Assembly: GCA_950106755.1 (NCBI GenBank)
Contig: OX467091.1
Coordinates: 24,879,538-24,943,537 of the forward strand
Direction of reading: 5' to 3'
Length of the DNA: 64,000 nt
From: Climacium dendroides
Taxonomy: Eukaryota > Streptophyta > Bryopsida > Hypnales > Climaciaceae
Shown one piece after another: positions 33,588 through 47,600 of the stretch. Numbering within the stretch: position 1 is the first letter of the stretch; each line of letters opens with the position of its first letter. Under the pieces are notes generated by a model. The model worked only from the letters and a program-made list of their open reading frames with translations, searched no databases and had not been told where the DNA came from. A program made the position numbers and the translations under genes.

Positions 33588-36430
33588 TTAAGCTTAGTAC
33601 TGTATTGGGTGGGATTGAAACTATTGGGAACAGTGGGAAGGTAGAACAACCCAATGTCATCAGCCACCCAATTCCATCAGCCATCCAATTCAGACATCTG
33701 TTGGATGGCCTCCCATTTGAGCCTGTCACCCACCCATTGAGGTAGGTACACCCAAATGTGCCACTGACCTTAAACCGCCATCTATACTGTATGTACATCT
33801 CCAAAATCAGTTATGTACCTATGTGGAAGAAACGCTTTCAGAACCAAACTTGGTTCCTTGATAACTTTTGTATACAGTATCCAAATGCCACATTATCTGG
33901 TGTGTTGGAACCTCCTTTCACTTGCCAACAAGAACATATAAAAATTTGACCATTCTAATAATAGAAAATTGGCTCAATAGCAACTTTTTTGCTATTGAGC
34001 CTATTAGAGGATGATATTTTTGCTATGAAGCCAATTAGAGGATGAATATTTTTTTTAATTCTCCACTTTTTCTTTTCATTTGTCATGTGCTGAAAAATAT
34101 CATCATGGGGTTCTTTTATATTTTTGGATGAATTTGAATGTGTGTGCTATGGATGACTTTGTAGTCTAATTGACAACTTCCAGCTCCTTGAAGTAGATCT
34201 AAATTTCACATGAAAATTATTTTTTTGAATTTAATTCAAATTAAACAAAATGAATGAAATCGAGTCTAATTTTTACTCCAATTTGAATTTTTCTGAAAAT
34301 AAATATTACAATTTGAACTTTGGACCTATTACCATGGTCTATTGAATTTCTATTTATAGAACTATATGAAAAATTGAATTACATTATAATATTATTCACT
34401 ATAATGTACACATATGATGAAAATTTCAGAATTTTTTTAGCTAATTTTGTATTAGATATGAATTTTCATTTTTTCTTTACAAAATCATAGTAATTTTAGA
34501 TCATCACCAATTAATTTGAAAACACCAATTTCTACAACAAAAACCAAGTTTTCAATTTGAAAAACTTAACTTTAGTCTAAAAAGCTTAGGTTTAGGTTGC
34601 ACACTTACAATATGCATTCAAGAAGTAAATAAGACATTTAGAATGGTCATCATTGACCATGAAGACATTTAGTTGCCCATGCCATGGACCAATTACTTGA
34701 GTAGTGTGTAATAAGGGCCATTATTACACACTACATCCCAAGTTGAAAATTGAAGATTGAAAATTGGCATTTGAAGCTTTACACTAAGTTCCAAGTCCCA
34801 CATTACTTGTACACTTTGGAGGAGTTTTGGCACCAAAGAAGTGGGACTTGAAGGCCAAATTGGGTCTATAAAAGTTGAGACCCAACTAAGTCTCCAAGTT
34901 GCAACTATTGTTTGAATATAAAATTGGGAAAAAACACAATGTGAGCCACCTTCACTGGCTAAAATTCTGTCTAAATCTAAATCTATTCAAAGCAAATTTG
35001 ATGTTGAAAGTGATCAATAAATGAGATAGTGAATTTTTGATCTATTTTGGAGGCACTTCATTGCTATAAAATATTATGTAAGGACCAAGTCGAGATTTAG
35101 AGTTGGGACTTAGACCTTTACACCAAAGGCATCTCCAATGTGGACACAACTACACAGATGGGAAGTTGGTAGGAGTGGCTCTATTGCCATGGACAAAGCT
35201 AGGCTGGGCCACAATTACACATACACCCAAATGCAACACCAAGAGGTAGAATATTAAAAGGAGGTGGCAAAGACTTTTTAACTATAAAAATAATTTTTTT
35301 TTTAAAAAGATTTTACATTAAAAAAGACTTTTCATGCAAACTACGAAAGGTCCTACACTAGTTGCATTGGAGAGTTTTTTTAGTGGCCCTATCATCATGC
35401 AGGTGGCATGTTGAATCCTAGTTGCATTGGAGTTGCTCTAAAAAGTTCCAAAACTTCCCTTGTCTCTCTAAAGCACAATTCATTGTTCTCCCTTCCTTGT
35501 ACTTGTAATTTATTGATAAAGAATTTGAGTCCTAGGGCCACTAAGGTAGAAGCACCAATTGTCAACCACGCCCAGTAACCAACATGTAAGGTGCGCTATT
35601 TCCAACCTTAAACTAGAAATCAAGCTTGGAATTAAATTTTTTTGTCCTTATCAAGGTTAAGACTAATAAGGTTATGACACATGCCTCAAAGTAGTGAGCA
35701 AGAAATAGCAAGTAGTTCTTGACTGATTGGAATTGGAAGGCTCTAGATGTTGACTATGGTCTACAATACTTTTTGGCTCTTGAAATTCATTGTAACTTCA
35801 AAATTTGGGAATGAAATTCTAAAAAATTAAGAATCCCCATATTTCCTATCTTCCGACATGGAAAAAAGTTCCACCACCTCATACTCCTCACCATCTGGTC
35901 GAAATTCACTTAAATGATCCACTACTGGTGCTTCTACCTTAGTACCCTATAATCACTTGCAAAAGATGGAAATGTGTGGGCTGAAAAAATCTCATCCGTT
36001 TCAAATGTGCATTGCACAGTTTATGATGTTTTATAGGATTGTTTCAAAATGCCTGAACGGAGTTCAAGCCTCCTACCTTGCAACCCAAAATTTGGTCTTG
36101 AACTAGGACTTAGAAAGTTGGGAATGGGGATGTAGTGTGAAACACCCAAAAGTCACCACCAAGCTCACTTGGAAGGAAGCCCAAGTCTCATTGTCAAAGT
36201 CAAGACAAGAAGCTTAGCATGACAAACAAACAAAGGCTGTTGGTGAGGTCATGGCACTGGAACAAAACTTGTACTTGGGACTGGACTGCAAAATTAAAAA
36301 AACACTTTTAATACAAATAGAAAAAAAGCTTCCACAAAGAAGGCCCAGCAGGCTGAATTTATTCCCAGGGAAAATGTAGGAATTTTTTATTTTCCACACA
36401 TGATTAAATTTGCAATTTTCGAATTCATAT
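33588..36430. other. Gene-free AT-rich stretch with one strong hairpin
   Basis: No protein-like frame or RNA gene was recognised. A perfect 14-bp-arm palindrome (GTAGTGTGTAATAA, spacer GGGCCA) lies at 34701-34734. The words ATTAGAGGATGA repeat near 34000-34045. Confidence 0.5.
34701..34734. repeat. Perfect 14-bp-arm hairpin
   Basis: GTAGTGTGTAATAA and its exact complement are separated by GGGCCA. There is no following T-run and no gene on either side, so a terminator role is not supported. Confidence 0.85.
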
Positions 36431-36720
36431 TTGCAATCAGAGACCCCAAATTAGCTAGGAGAGGTTTAGGACATGGCCAGGGTGAATTGACCCCCTCATT
36501 GCCCCTCCAGGGCAAGCCCTGGAATTTTTTATTTGCAAGGCTTAATTTTTAAAAAAAAATCTGAATTCATATTTGCAATCAGAGGCTCCAAATTACTCTA
36601 GGGAGATGCAAGAATTGCCAAAAAAATTGGCACAACATAGGGGGCTTTTTTGTCAAACCACAGTTGACCGGGGCAATGAGGGGGCCAATTCTCCCTGCAC
36701 TTTAGGACATAGGCTAGACA
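36430..36720. repeat. Local duplicated words around a GGGGCAATGAGGGGG inverted pair
   Basis: The phrase TTCATATTTGCAATCAGAG occurs twice (about 36424 and 36565), and CCCCCTCATTGCCCC (about 36490) faces its complement near 36670. This looks like a broken foldback or two decayed copies of a small repeat. Confidence 0.5.
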
Positions 36721-37406
36721 TGGCGGGCTTTTTTTACTTTTATTCCTAAAGAATCCAAAAACTACCTTGTTGGCTTACTTCGTGGACAAGATTTTGTGTC
36801 CTACTTTGTAAATGTCATTCCTCAAATATTGTTCCTTGTAGGTTCAATGTCCCCTTACCAAAAAAATTAATTAAAGTTAGCAAATGCAATTCAACAAATG
36901 CCTTATAATAGTAAGATGTTTTTATCATATAATTTATTTTAAAAATTGCATCCCAAAAATTTGACATCTGTTTTTTAGAAATATTTTTTTTTGCCAACCC
37001 AAAGTACATCCTAATACAATATGTGTATTATTGATTCATGTGATATATACTATAGAGTACGCTTTCTTCTTTCCATTGATGTGATTTACCTAGTAGATGG
37101 TTGAATATAAATCCCTAAAAAAATGAGGCACATTTTGGGCAAAAAGTGTCAAAAACTACTACTTATTATTAATGTAATGAGATTTGTATTTGACTACTAT
37201 GATAATGTATGGAAAATGTTTTGAAAACTTTGACCACACAAATTGAAAGATTATGATGTTTGGAGTTAGAAGAATTTTTTTCCATTGGCACCCAACAAAG
37301 CCAATAGACTTTATTTCCTCTTTAAATGATATTTTTGCATTCTATATCATAGTAGTTACATACCTACCAAATTTCAAAAGTAGAAGAGGAGTTTACACAA
37401 ACTACT

Positions 37407-37494
37407 TGAAGATGCTCCAAAAGTTCAGGACAACATAAAAATTTCTTTTGTGAAGATGCCCCAAAAGTTCAAGACAACATAAAAGCTTCTTTTG
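37407..37494. repeat. 44-bp tandem duplication
   Basis: Two adjacent copies begin TGAAGATGC(T/C)CCAAAAGTTC and differ at a few positions. Confidence 0.85.
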
Positions 37495-38674
37495 ATCGAA
37501 GCACTTGATTGGGAAAAAATTATATTTCTTGAAAGGAGGTATGTGTTTACACCTTATGTTAAAATTTTATAAACATTTGATCAAAATGGACTTTGTATAC
37601 ACAACTATCTGCATACATTGATCTTCTAGGCCGGGGTTCATATATTGAACAATGATGCTAGCATGTGAGTATGGAAATGCAAGCATATGAGCCTTGGCAT
37701 GTATATAAGTAGATATCCTACAACCATTGAAGGCGCTTACAATATAAACAACTAAAATATAGATATCTATAATATAGTTTTCCTATCATCATGGAAGGAT
37801 TTAATAATATCGACACTTTTAATATTGGTATGTGTGGGCTTTCAAGTTCATGTGCTCATGATTTTAGGCTTGTATAATAGCAACTCTCCATCAATGAATA
37901 CCATATCAGATGGTCAGGTTCAACCTTCCCCACTAAATAATAATTAATTAAAGTTGACAAATGTGATTTGGCAAATGCCTTAGTATAGAAAGTTTTTTTT
38001 TCATACAATATTTTTTGAAATATTTTATAGAAATGTTAGTCATCTATTTTTTTAAATATTTTTTTCAATTAAAATTACAGCAAACAATATGTACATACAA
38101 TTACTATAAGATGACTACACATGATCTATACCACCAATTGTTAATTCCATTGCAACTCTTTGCAAGAAGAGTCTTAATTATTAAATTCAAAATGAGTAAA
38201 GTGTAACCTACTTGTCCCATTAGGATGGGGCAAATGTACTATACATGTATTATCACCTATTGTTCTTGTAAGAAGGTTTCAATTGGAATATTCACAAATT
38301 CTTACAAATCTTTACCCTTTTAATTCATGAAAGAGTTGAATGTAGTAGATGGACAATGAACAATTTTAAAAGCTCACTACAAAAGCATTATGAAATGGAT
38401 GAATTACATTCAAGTAATTATATTGAAAAAGAACTTTTTCTATTCATTATTAATGAGACTAACAAAAAAATTTGTATTTATATTTCTATTCATTGTAGAT
38501 TCTTTGGAGAATTGATTAATAGTTATTGTTTTTCATCTAAGTATGATTGAAAGCCCATTCCTTGAGAGTCTTATCTAAATGTATGACTTTCAAACATGAG
38601 AGGAGAGGCTCCAATCAATTTTTATTCACCTATAATGCATAGAACTTTGAAATTTATTTATTTTATTTATATTG

Positions 38675-38826
38675 TGTTCAAAATGCCAGAATGCCACAAA
38701 ACAAAGTCTATGTATCTTTCCTCATAGAGAGCTTTCTGATAGTGTGAAGAATGCAACCAAAGGATGGATAGTCCTGGAGATTTCACTGTAACAAATAAAC
38801 AAAACCACCTAACTTAAGATATGGAT
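38675..38826. repeat. Solo degenerate copy of the 6.8-kb tandem unit
   Basis: It shares AATGCCACAAAAC, GAGCTTTCTGAT-like, GGAGATTTCA, AACAAATAAACAAAAC and AACTTAAGATA text, in the same order, with the units at 6802-7580. This makes the unit a dispersed repeat. Confidence 0.65.
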
Positions 38827-39291
38827 TTACCTTAAAGAGTCCATTTTAAATTACACATAGCAATGAAAACCACACCAAATGTATAAACAAAAGCAAGGTT
38901 GCATAATTTTATTAGGAAGTCCAACAAGCATAAATTTTTTTCAAAGTTTTACGCAAATTATAGTACAATACATTAGTATCAATAATACGTCCAGTAAGTA
39001 ATCCTCAACATTGCAAGAAAGATGAGCTTCTTCTTCACCAACTCCCATTGAAATGCATTTTATGTCGACAATTCTCTAATAAAGAATGCATGCACCCTAA
39101 TGCCCAATTCAAATGCATTTTTTTTTGTCTTCACAAAAAGAAGTGGTTGTGACTTCATTCTCAAAACAAACATGCACCTAACACAAAATTTGGTATGGGA
39201 AGTAGGTGCGTCTTCATGTGGACCTAATTATTAAAGGGCACTTCACATTATGGTCAAAGGTCAAGAGGTTGTCCCATTTTCCATCCATTTT

Positions 39292-39375
39292 CCACCAATC
39301 AGATTTCAAGAAACCAAAAATCCAGCACTTTATCCACCAATCAGATTTCAAGAAACCAAAAATCCAGCACTTTAT
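39292..39375. repeat. 42-bp tandem duplication
   Basis: Two adjacent, almost identical copies begin CCACCAATCAGATTTCAAG. The near-identity indicates a recent event. Confidence 0.9.
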
Positions 39376-39960
39376 TGGTGGAAATCAATGACCTCTTCAC
39401 CTTTGAGTTGAAAGTGTGCAAGTGGCCATGAGATGAACATCTAGGTTGGCAGTGTGGCTCATGTCAGTCAGACATCACCGTCCTCACCCTTTTTTTTTTT
39501 GGTTCTCACCATATCCAAGACTTTCAGACACAAGTACAGCAACAAACAGACTCTTTCTTTGGCAGGAGAGAACCCACAGACTGAGCCTGTGATTCAATCT
39601 CAAGCTTGATTTTTGTGTCCTTGCAAGTTGGTGCTTTCCCAAGATTTCCAACGTGGGTTGCCTTGTGATTTCTTTCAAAAAAACAACTGAATGGATTAAC
39701 CCTGCAACGCCGCCGCGGACACTTAGTGTCTGATGGATAACAGAAAATTCTTCTGTAAAGGATAAACATGCAACTATTCATCTTCGGAGTTTTGCTGCGA
39801 AAAGGAAGCATCTTTTACAGTAGTTTGACTTCCAATGAGTATTCTTTTTTTTTTTTTAAGTGATTGATTCCCACGGTTTTAGATAATGATGAATTCTGCA
39901 CAGACTGGCCCGTCTTTACAGGGTTAAGGTGGTGATGGAATCACACTGCAGTCTCTAACT

Positions 39961-40296
39961 AAGGTAGGAGGTTCTGAAAGTGCACATGCTCTAAAACTGC
40001 CCACCTCTTGAAATGTACACTATTTGTACATCTTGTTTTTTTGTAGCCTTCATTGATGTACAAATAGTGTACATTTTAGGAGGAGGGCGGTTTTAGAGCC
40101 CTATGCCAGTTTAACTTCAAAATTTCATAACTAATTCCACAAAGCTCCAAAAAATATGAAACGATTTGGGAGTTAGATGCCAATTCTACTCAATTGTCTT
40201 TCAAGGAAAATTTACTGAAAAATATTTCGAGAAGCTTTACCTCCCCAAAATTCAATTCCTAGCCCTTAGGTGGGTGATTTATGGACCTACTACCTT
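39961..40296. mobile_element. MITE, AAGGTRGG family, copy 2 (336 bp)
   Basis: The ends are AAGGTAGGAGGTTCT and, from the other side, AAGGTAGTAGGTCCAT. Interior blocks match 31604-31899. A strong internal inverted pair, TGTACACTATTTGTACAT with its complement ATGTACAAATAGTGTACA, lies near 40014-40073. Confidence 0.72.
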
Positions 40297-41215
40297 ACTA
40301 ACGCAAATACATGTATTACCAAGCAAATTTACTATCTAGATACCTTGGAGAGGCTATTTGTCAAAAGTTTTTTTTTTGAGATTGAGAAGTTTGAGGGAAG
40401 TCATTTGCAAGTAGAATCAAGGCATTCCTAACAAGAAATGAATTTTTTGTGATTTTTCAAAGTTTGTTGCGACTAATTAAATTGGTTAAGCATGTCTGAG
40501 TAGACCCATGCTAAAGTGCACGCTAATGTATCCCCTCTCTAAGTACATTGTCACAATTTAGTTTAGTTTTTTGAGGAGGGGGCCAAACCAATTGTTATGT
40601 GGCCTTTCTTTCAAGAAGGTTTTGAATTTCCTAACTCCTTCATTTGGGGGGGGAGGGGGGGGGGGCTTGAATTAATGGAGGCCAATTTTGAGTATCCAAC
40701 TTTTTTTTATGTACGCACTCTACACAATGAATGAAATGCAGTTTTGGAATCATTTTCATTGGCACCAATGTGCAAGGCCATGATTACAATTTGACATTTT
40801 AAAACACATTTATCCTTTTTTTTCCTCTAGGTTTGAAGCTGCCCATTTTTTTTTAAGGCAATTAGGCATTAAATTGTTTAAAAAAACACTTCATTGTAAT
40901 GATGCTAATGAGTTGCTAAGATTGTGGTAACGGGTGGGTGATTGATGCAAATGGGAATGTCCAATAGAATTAGAATTGAGTGACAGAGGGTATTTGATTG
41001 TTCTTTTTTCTTCATGTACCTGAATATTTGTGGACACACCATGTGTCCTCAATTAATTTGTGATCGCTTGTAAAGACTCCTTACAAATTGGTTTTCCAGC
41101 AGGTACTGGGAAGTTTGGTGCATTTTGAATTGACTTGCAAGCATAGCTCTTATTCAACAAGCTGACTGAGAGAATGCACCCAATTGAAGGTACTGTGAGG
41201 GCTATGTCAACCCTT

Positions 41216-41830
41216 CACCCAATATGTGCTCATTCGTAATTCCCCCAATATGCGCTCATTTGTGTTCCACCCAATTTGTGCTCATTTGTAATTCACCCGA
41301 TACGCGCTTATTTGTGTTTCACTCAATAATTATGCACTTATTCATGTTTCACCCAATATGTGCTCATTTGTAATTCACCCAATAATTATGCGCTCATTTG
41401 TAATTCACCCAATAATTATGCGCTCATTTGTAATTCACCCAATACGCGCTCATTTGTAATTCACCCAATATGAACTCATTCATAATTCACCCAATATGAA
41501 CTCATTTGTAATTCGTCCAATATGAACTCATTCGTAATTCACCCAATAATTATGCGCTTATTTGTGTTTCACCCAATATGTGCTCATTTGTAATTCACCC
41601 AATATGCGCTCATTTGTAATTCACCCAATATGTGCTCATTCATAATTCACCCAATATGCGCTCATTCGTAATTCACCCAATATGCGCTCATTCGTAATTC
41701 ACCCAATATGCGTTCATTCGTAATTCATCCAATAATTATGGGTTCATTCGTAATTCACCCAATATGCACTCATTTGTAATTCACCCAATATGCACTCATT
41801 TGTAATTCACCCAATATGAACTCATTTGTG
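41216..41830. repeat. Minisatellite, unit about 26 bp, about 23 copies
   Basis: Units read CACCCAATATGCGCTCATTT plus GTAATT, with variants TGTGCTC, TGAACTC and TGCACTC. Some units carry a 3-4 bp longer AATAATTATG spacer. Units are adjacent without unique spacers, so this is a minisatellite. It is not coding. Confidence 0.93.
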
Positions 41831-42370
41831 TCATAGAGATTACCAAATGTAATGTTTACTTCCCCAAAGTCCATATGAGACATTATGCTTCCTATGGTCA
41901 TGTGATAAGATGTAGATAGTAGAATTCTTTAACCCTCCTAATGATCCAATGACCAATGGGGCTGTAGTTTCAAAATAGGCCTAAATTGTAATTTATTTGC
42001 TCATTTCTTTTCTAGAGATTGCATAAAATGTAACTATAGGATCTTGAATTTCACATTGACATTGAGCAATTCAAACAAATTCAAATTATTTGACTGCATA
42101 GTTTAGTAGATATTTTAATTTTGAAATTTTATTTGGGTCAATGAAAAATGGGGTAGTGCACTTTGAAGAAGCATATTTTAGTGAGAATATTTCAAAATGA
42201 TGTCATTTTTGTGCTTAGTGAAAGACAAGAAAGTTGAGAATGCTCATTTAAAATTTCACAGCATTCCAAGCAATTTTCATTCATGGTGGAGCTTGTAATG
42301 CATGGTGGTTATTGAAATGAGAGAATTGTTTGCAAGTAAAACAAGAATGAAACACTTATCTTCTCCTTAT

Positions 42371-42612
42371 GGAGAATTTCATTAAAATGGCAATAATTCT
42401 GTGAAAATGGCACAAAGGGGGATTGCAAAATGGAAGGAATTTATAGAAAGATGACACGGGGTGAAGAAACAAGGAAGTTGTATTGCAATTTGGACTTGTT
42501 GGGGATAGAATTAGCACATCCATGAGGTTGACATGTCGAGAAATGCAGTCATATGTGCTCTTGACTTGTGTAAATGGCATGTGGAATATTGCCATTTTAA
42601 TGAAATTCCCCA
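42371..42612. mobile_element. Foldback MITE-like repeat (about 240 bp)
   Basis: Inverted arms of about 24 bp, GAATTTCATTAAAATGGCAA on the left and its complement on the right, enclose about 190 bp. No target duplication was resolved. Confidence 0.55.
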
Positions 42613-44699
42613 TCCTTGAGCTCCTTGGATTGACCTTTTTGAGGTAGGCAACAATCATATTAGTTGGCTGACTTTTCAATCCATGCCCAAATTGCCCCCC
42701 CCCCCAATGAGTTGTGAACTACACCAACTAAAGGCTTTTTCTTTCATTTTTTATGAAGTACCAAAGTAGCAATATAAAATGTTGTACTTGTACTCCAAAT
42801 TTCAACATTCAACATATTGGATAGAAAATAGCACATTAGCACATATCACATGTCCATAATTCTATTTTCATCCATAATTTGGCAATTTCATCCAAGATTT
42901 TTTTTCATTCAAAGTTTTTTGACAAAAAACTTCATGGTTGGTTGCCATTTTTTTAGCCAAATTATTATTTTTTGGTGCAATTTGGCACCACAAAGCCAAG
43001 AAAACCACTCAACTTCATAAAATTCTATAAGAGTAGAGTTGAACTTGAAATTTGATAAAACTATTACCATTGGATTTATAACACAGTCTATTTTCTAGCA
43101 ATAATTTAAAATTAAAAAAAAAATTGAAAGCAAACAACTATAAAAGAGGACCAATGACCAAATAATGGTTGCTCGGATCTTTGGGGTTTAATTATTCACA
43201 AATCTTTTAGTAAGGATTTCAAGACCAATAATATTCTTTTCGTCTTCAATCAAAATAAGATTTACAAGATTTACAAGATGAGGGCAAATAACTTATTCTT
43301 GTATGATAGAAGATATTATTTGGATCTCTTTAAATATATTAATATAAATAATAGCATATTTTTTGGGGGAGATTAGGATACAACTGCAATGGTTGATTGA
43401 GTGCAAACTTAGTTTGAAATCAATTTTTATTACTATGTATCAATCTTCTAAGTCCAAAATCAACCATATAAGAAATTTATCACTATGTACTTCAACCCTT
43501 ACACAAAGGGATATAAAATGAATAACATTGAACACTACAAAATCTTGGTTTTGGATATACTTACCTTAGACAAAAGTCATAGTTACTAATGAAAACTTGG
43601 TCAACCTCAAAATTGGAGTTGCATTTAGGAGTCGGCCACTTGTGTATACCTCCAACACCATATTCCACAAAATCAATGAAATGCATGCAAAGAGAAGCAA
43701 CCAAGACGGATCGAATGATGAACTAAAGTACACTTGTTGTCTAGTCCTACAACAAAAGAGGTCTGCTCAATGGACTTCTATGTAAGATTCTTTGAAGAAT
43801 TGGAAGCTCAGCAACATATAAGGCAAAAGATCCAAAAAGTCACTGGCCTCATCAAATTGCCCCTACAAAAAGATCATGTATGGGTACTTTCAAACTGAAA
43901 AAATCACAAGGTGGAGTACAAAAGTTACTACCACATCATGTTCAAATATAATTCAGCAGACGGGAAAAAAAACATCACACAACCGGACAAAAAGTAAATG
44001 ATCACCAGGGCACATAAAATAAATCAAATAATTGCTTGGGGAAATTTGGACATGCCATGGAAATACAAACGGATCTTGTTTTGGATAGAGTATGGTCCAG
44101 TCACTGAAATCATTCCTGCCATAGTGGCCCGCTGAATTAAAACTATAACCGGACCGGGCCTGATTTTATGAAACTTTTGCATTCACAGCAGAATCCATTC
44201 TTCTTTCACGGATGACTTACTAGAAAGTGTTTCAACTGTGTCTACACTCTCCAAGTTCCCTTCCGCTGGTAAATGGTCGCTCACTGGACCTCGTACATTA
44301 AAACATCAACCACAGAAATCTCAACGTTCACGACGATTCCAAGGCATTGTAATCCACAAAAACTAAAAGAGCTCAAAGCTGCGCGAGGCAGGGATATTGA
44401 AGCGACACAGAAACTCATCACCTAATAACCAAATTGCAACTCACGAAAACGTCACAATCAACGCTTCGTGCTGATGGGGGGCCACAGAATATTGACTCAC
44501 AGGTAGCCAAGACGCGTACTGTACCGTCTTCTCATGAAGAAAAGCACAAGACGCAGTCACATATGTATGTACATCTGCACCGCCATTCACAACGCTCAAC
44601 TCCAGGCTGGGGAAGCTTATATATTGCAACGCGTCCCAAGGGAGGAAAAGCCTAAAACGTGATGTCATGCATTACTGCAGTGGCACAGCCTAATGGCCT
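42613..44699. other. Intergenic DNA downstream of TFIIE-alpha
   Basis: A C-run lies near 42697-42706. The last kilobase, 43.8-44.7 kb, is less AT-rich and should include the TFIIE-alpha 3'UTR. No gene, RNA or bounded element was recognised. Confidence 0.5.
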
Positions 44700-47600
44700 C
44701 TAACCTTCTTCCCATTCCACACCATCATCATCATCCACTTCACCTGCGACATCTCCTTGATCGTCCATCGGCAAAGCTCCTGGTTCTTCCACACTCTCGT
44801 TCCTAGATACATCTGTCACTTCAAGGAAGAATAAATCAGATTGTATCAAAGAAACTCAGTACTTATCACACCTACTACAAGTGTCCAACTTCATCGGAAA
44901 TAACTATTAGCTCCTTTCAGATGATCCATGTCAAATGTCACCCTCATACAGGCCAAAAAACCCAGCCATAACACAACTAAGAAACTTCCATACGCCTAAG
45001 AACGAATTAAACCCGCAATACTTCGACCGGGATAAATAACAACCTAGCAGATCCAGCACTCTCGAGTCTTCCAGAAAGGGAAACTAGGCAGGTCTGCATA
45101 AATACCTCCAGCAGGAGCATCTTCCCATTCCACATCATCGTCATCTTCACCATCTTCTTTCTTAACGGTCACTGCGCTCCCCTCGGCCGCTGTCACGACA
45201 ATGGGAGTCGGTGCCGAAACATTGGGATCAGGAGCTGCTGCTGGCGCTCCCGCAGCTTGAGAAGCTTTCTGTTGGGACTCCAGGATGGCTGCGTAGTAAG
45301 CTCGAAGGTATTCTTCCTGTGTCAGGGAAAGTGTTTTGGTCCATGTAAGGATGCATTCCAAAGGCCAAGTCAAGGGTGCACTGAAAAATACCTTTCGGAG
45401 AAGCCTTCAAATTCATTGCGGAAATCTAAAAAACCCGTGAGAAACTAGAAACTCCATGGCATTCAAATCTCCACCCAAAAATGATGGGGAACAAGCAGGA
45501 TGCACTGTGGTGTAGAAAAAAGACAGACTCAAGACCTGAAGCTTTCGTTGCATAGTCTCTTTGTCTTCCTCTGCAGGCTTGATGTCTGCGTTGGAGAAAC
45601 CACCGGTATCGTCAGTCCTGGCTTCTTCCTTGGCTTCTCCTCTCTGCTTAGAGTTCAGGGCCATGCCCTCTCGTATCATCCATGGGGGGAGGACCTTCGT
45701 TGGGCCTGCACCAGAATCATCCTTCTCTTCTTTCTTCACGTCACCGGCTAAAGCAACTTCCACCTGCAACATCCCTCACACGAGTTAGCAGATCAAAAAA
45801 CATCAGTTACAAAAAAAAACTGCAGGCGATGATATAATGTAGACACAGCAGCGACAGCAGCGAACATAAAAACCGGAATCACAAACCACTTTCGACGACG
45901 ACACTCCCCACGCGGAGATACACTAGAATACAGGCTCACACAAACAGAGCTAGTAGAAAATGTCACCATACTACACAGGCGTAACGAAGACACAAAAATC
46001 CTAGGGTCTGAACTCATTGCTTTCAGAATACCACCTGCCCAACAACCCGCATACCTCACTGACTTCCACTCACGCGGACAAAACACACATGCAAACTCAC
46101 TGAACGCGAAAAGTACCGTGGTTTCTCCCAAGAATGGCATCGGAGTTCCTGTCAACCCTTGAGCATGCGCAGCCTTGACGGAATCTTCATTGCTTTCGCC
46201 AACACCACGGATTGAACCGATGGCTCGCTTTTCCCATTGCACAAGTGTCCCAAAATCGGGGGGAGTTAAGTCTTTCACACGCTGGAGTTGGACATGTAAA
46301 GGCTGCAACTGCTTCTGGGACACCACAACACGTTGTCGAAAACACGTCAGCACAAAGGCACAAACCAGAAGAGACACTCCAACCCTCAACAAGCTGGCTA
46401 ACACGCACAGATGAGCAGAAATACAGGCACCTTGCCCATCTGGATTGGGTGGAAACAATCACCCGAATGAAGAGTGTGAAAAAAGTCTCAACTACTCTTG
46501 AGAAGATTCATAAGCACAAAAACTCTCTAAAATCCAAGTCAAGCCAAGAACCATCCCGACATAGATACATTTGTAAAAGTGCAGGGCTAAACCATTCATA
46601 TATTACTCTCATCTTGCCTCGAGCTCTATTCACTTCCCCAGCCTATTTGTCGCACATATCTAACGTAATTCGAGACACTGACGAATTTTACAGGTCAAAT
46701 TCTCAATATGAAGTGACAACAATAACAATAATGAACAACTCTACAAAAGGTGACCAAAACAATCCAGTGCCGAAGAACGGTCTGCACAACACACAAAATG
46801 ACGTGGCACTGCGAATCTGGAAACAAGCAGAGGCCCCAAAAGAATCCGCCTGAGGAACAGCAGGGCAAGAAATCTCACATCTAACTTCTCCAGAAGATCT
46901 TTCAGTTTCTCTCGTCGACGACGACGAGCATTATCCTCGCCATCCGCAACGTCTGCAGGAGCAGCCACCGCAAACTTGTCGCTCTCCTCAACAAGCTCCG
47001 AATCGCAATTTTCGCAATGAAAGAGCTCGGTGACAAGGTTTATAAGGCGCGTCGCATCCAGTGCTGAGTACCTGAAACATTCACACACACACACAAACAC
47101 ACATGATGAACAACAAACGGGGCATTTCCAAAGAACAACTACACAATGAAAGTAGTGGGAGGTCTCGAACAGAGGTACTTTAGTCAAAACTCACAACAGA
47201 GAATCCAACGCTACAAAGTTCAGAATGAACGCCATCTCAGGAACCAGATGACTCATGGCGATGACTACACAGACGGAATGGAAGAACATTTGACCGAAGC
47301 AAAACGAATGGAAAGATGGACAATTCCAGAATACACCAAGCAGGGACAAAGTGAACTCTCCGCTGGGCTTCCTTTCTTACTTCTTCAATTTGCCAATCAA
47401 AGGACGACAACTACCGCAATCAGCTTCACAGCTCACAAATGCCTCACCAATAGCGGCAAATACATCGAGCTTCGAACAAAACAAAAGGACACCTAAACGC
47501 CCTGAAAGTGTGGGATTATTTTAAACAGGACCTGCGTCCACAGGCAGTGTTTGGGCAGACGTATTCCTGAATGGCATTGCGATCCTCCAGCTCATCCTTT

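Larger units (their letters stand above)
36721..41215. other. Gene-free repeat-rich stretch
   Basis: Apart from the small repeats listed separately, it holds a dispersed similarity between about 36840-37010 and 37920-38090 (shared AATTAATTAAAGTT and CAAATGCCTTA). No gene is seen. Confidence 0.5.

Noticed and set aside
41216..41830. Resemblance to a CRISPR array (short regular repeats)
   Set aside because: Units are contiguous, with no unique spacers, and the context is eukaryotic.
45793..46458. A 221-codon frame on the minus strand
   Set aside because: It reads TFIIE-alpha exon 6 (46117-46314) in frame and continues through the introns on both sides. The intronic parts are unlike the family, and the spliced model gives a full-length protein.
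46212..46853. A 213-codon frame on the plus strand
   Set aside because: It lies opposite TFIIE-alpha exon 6 and intron 5, has no recognisable domain and is an antisense shadow.
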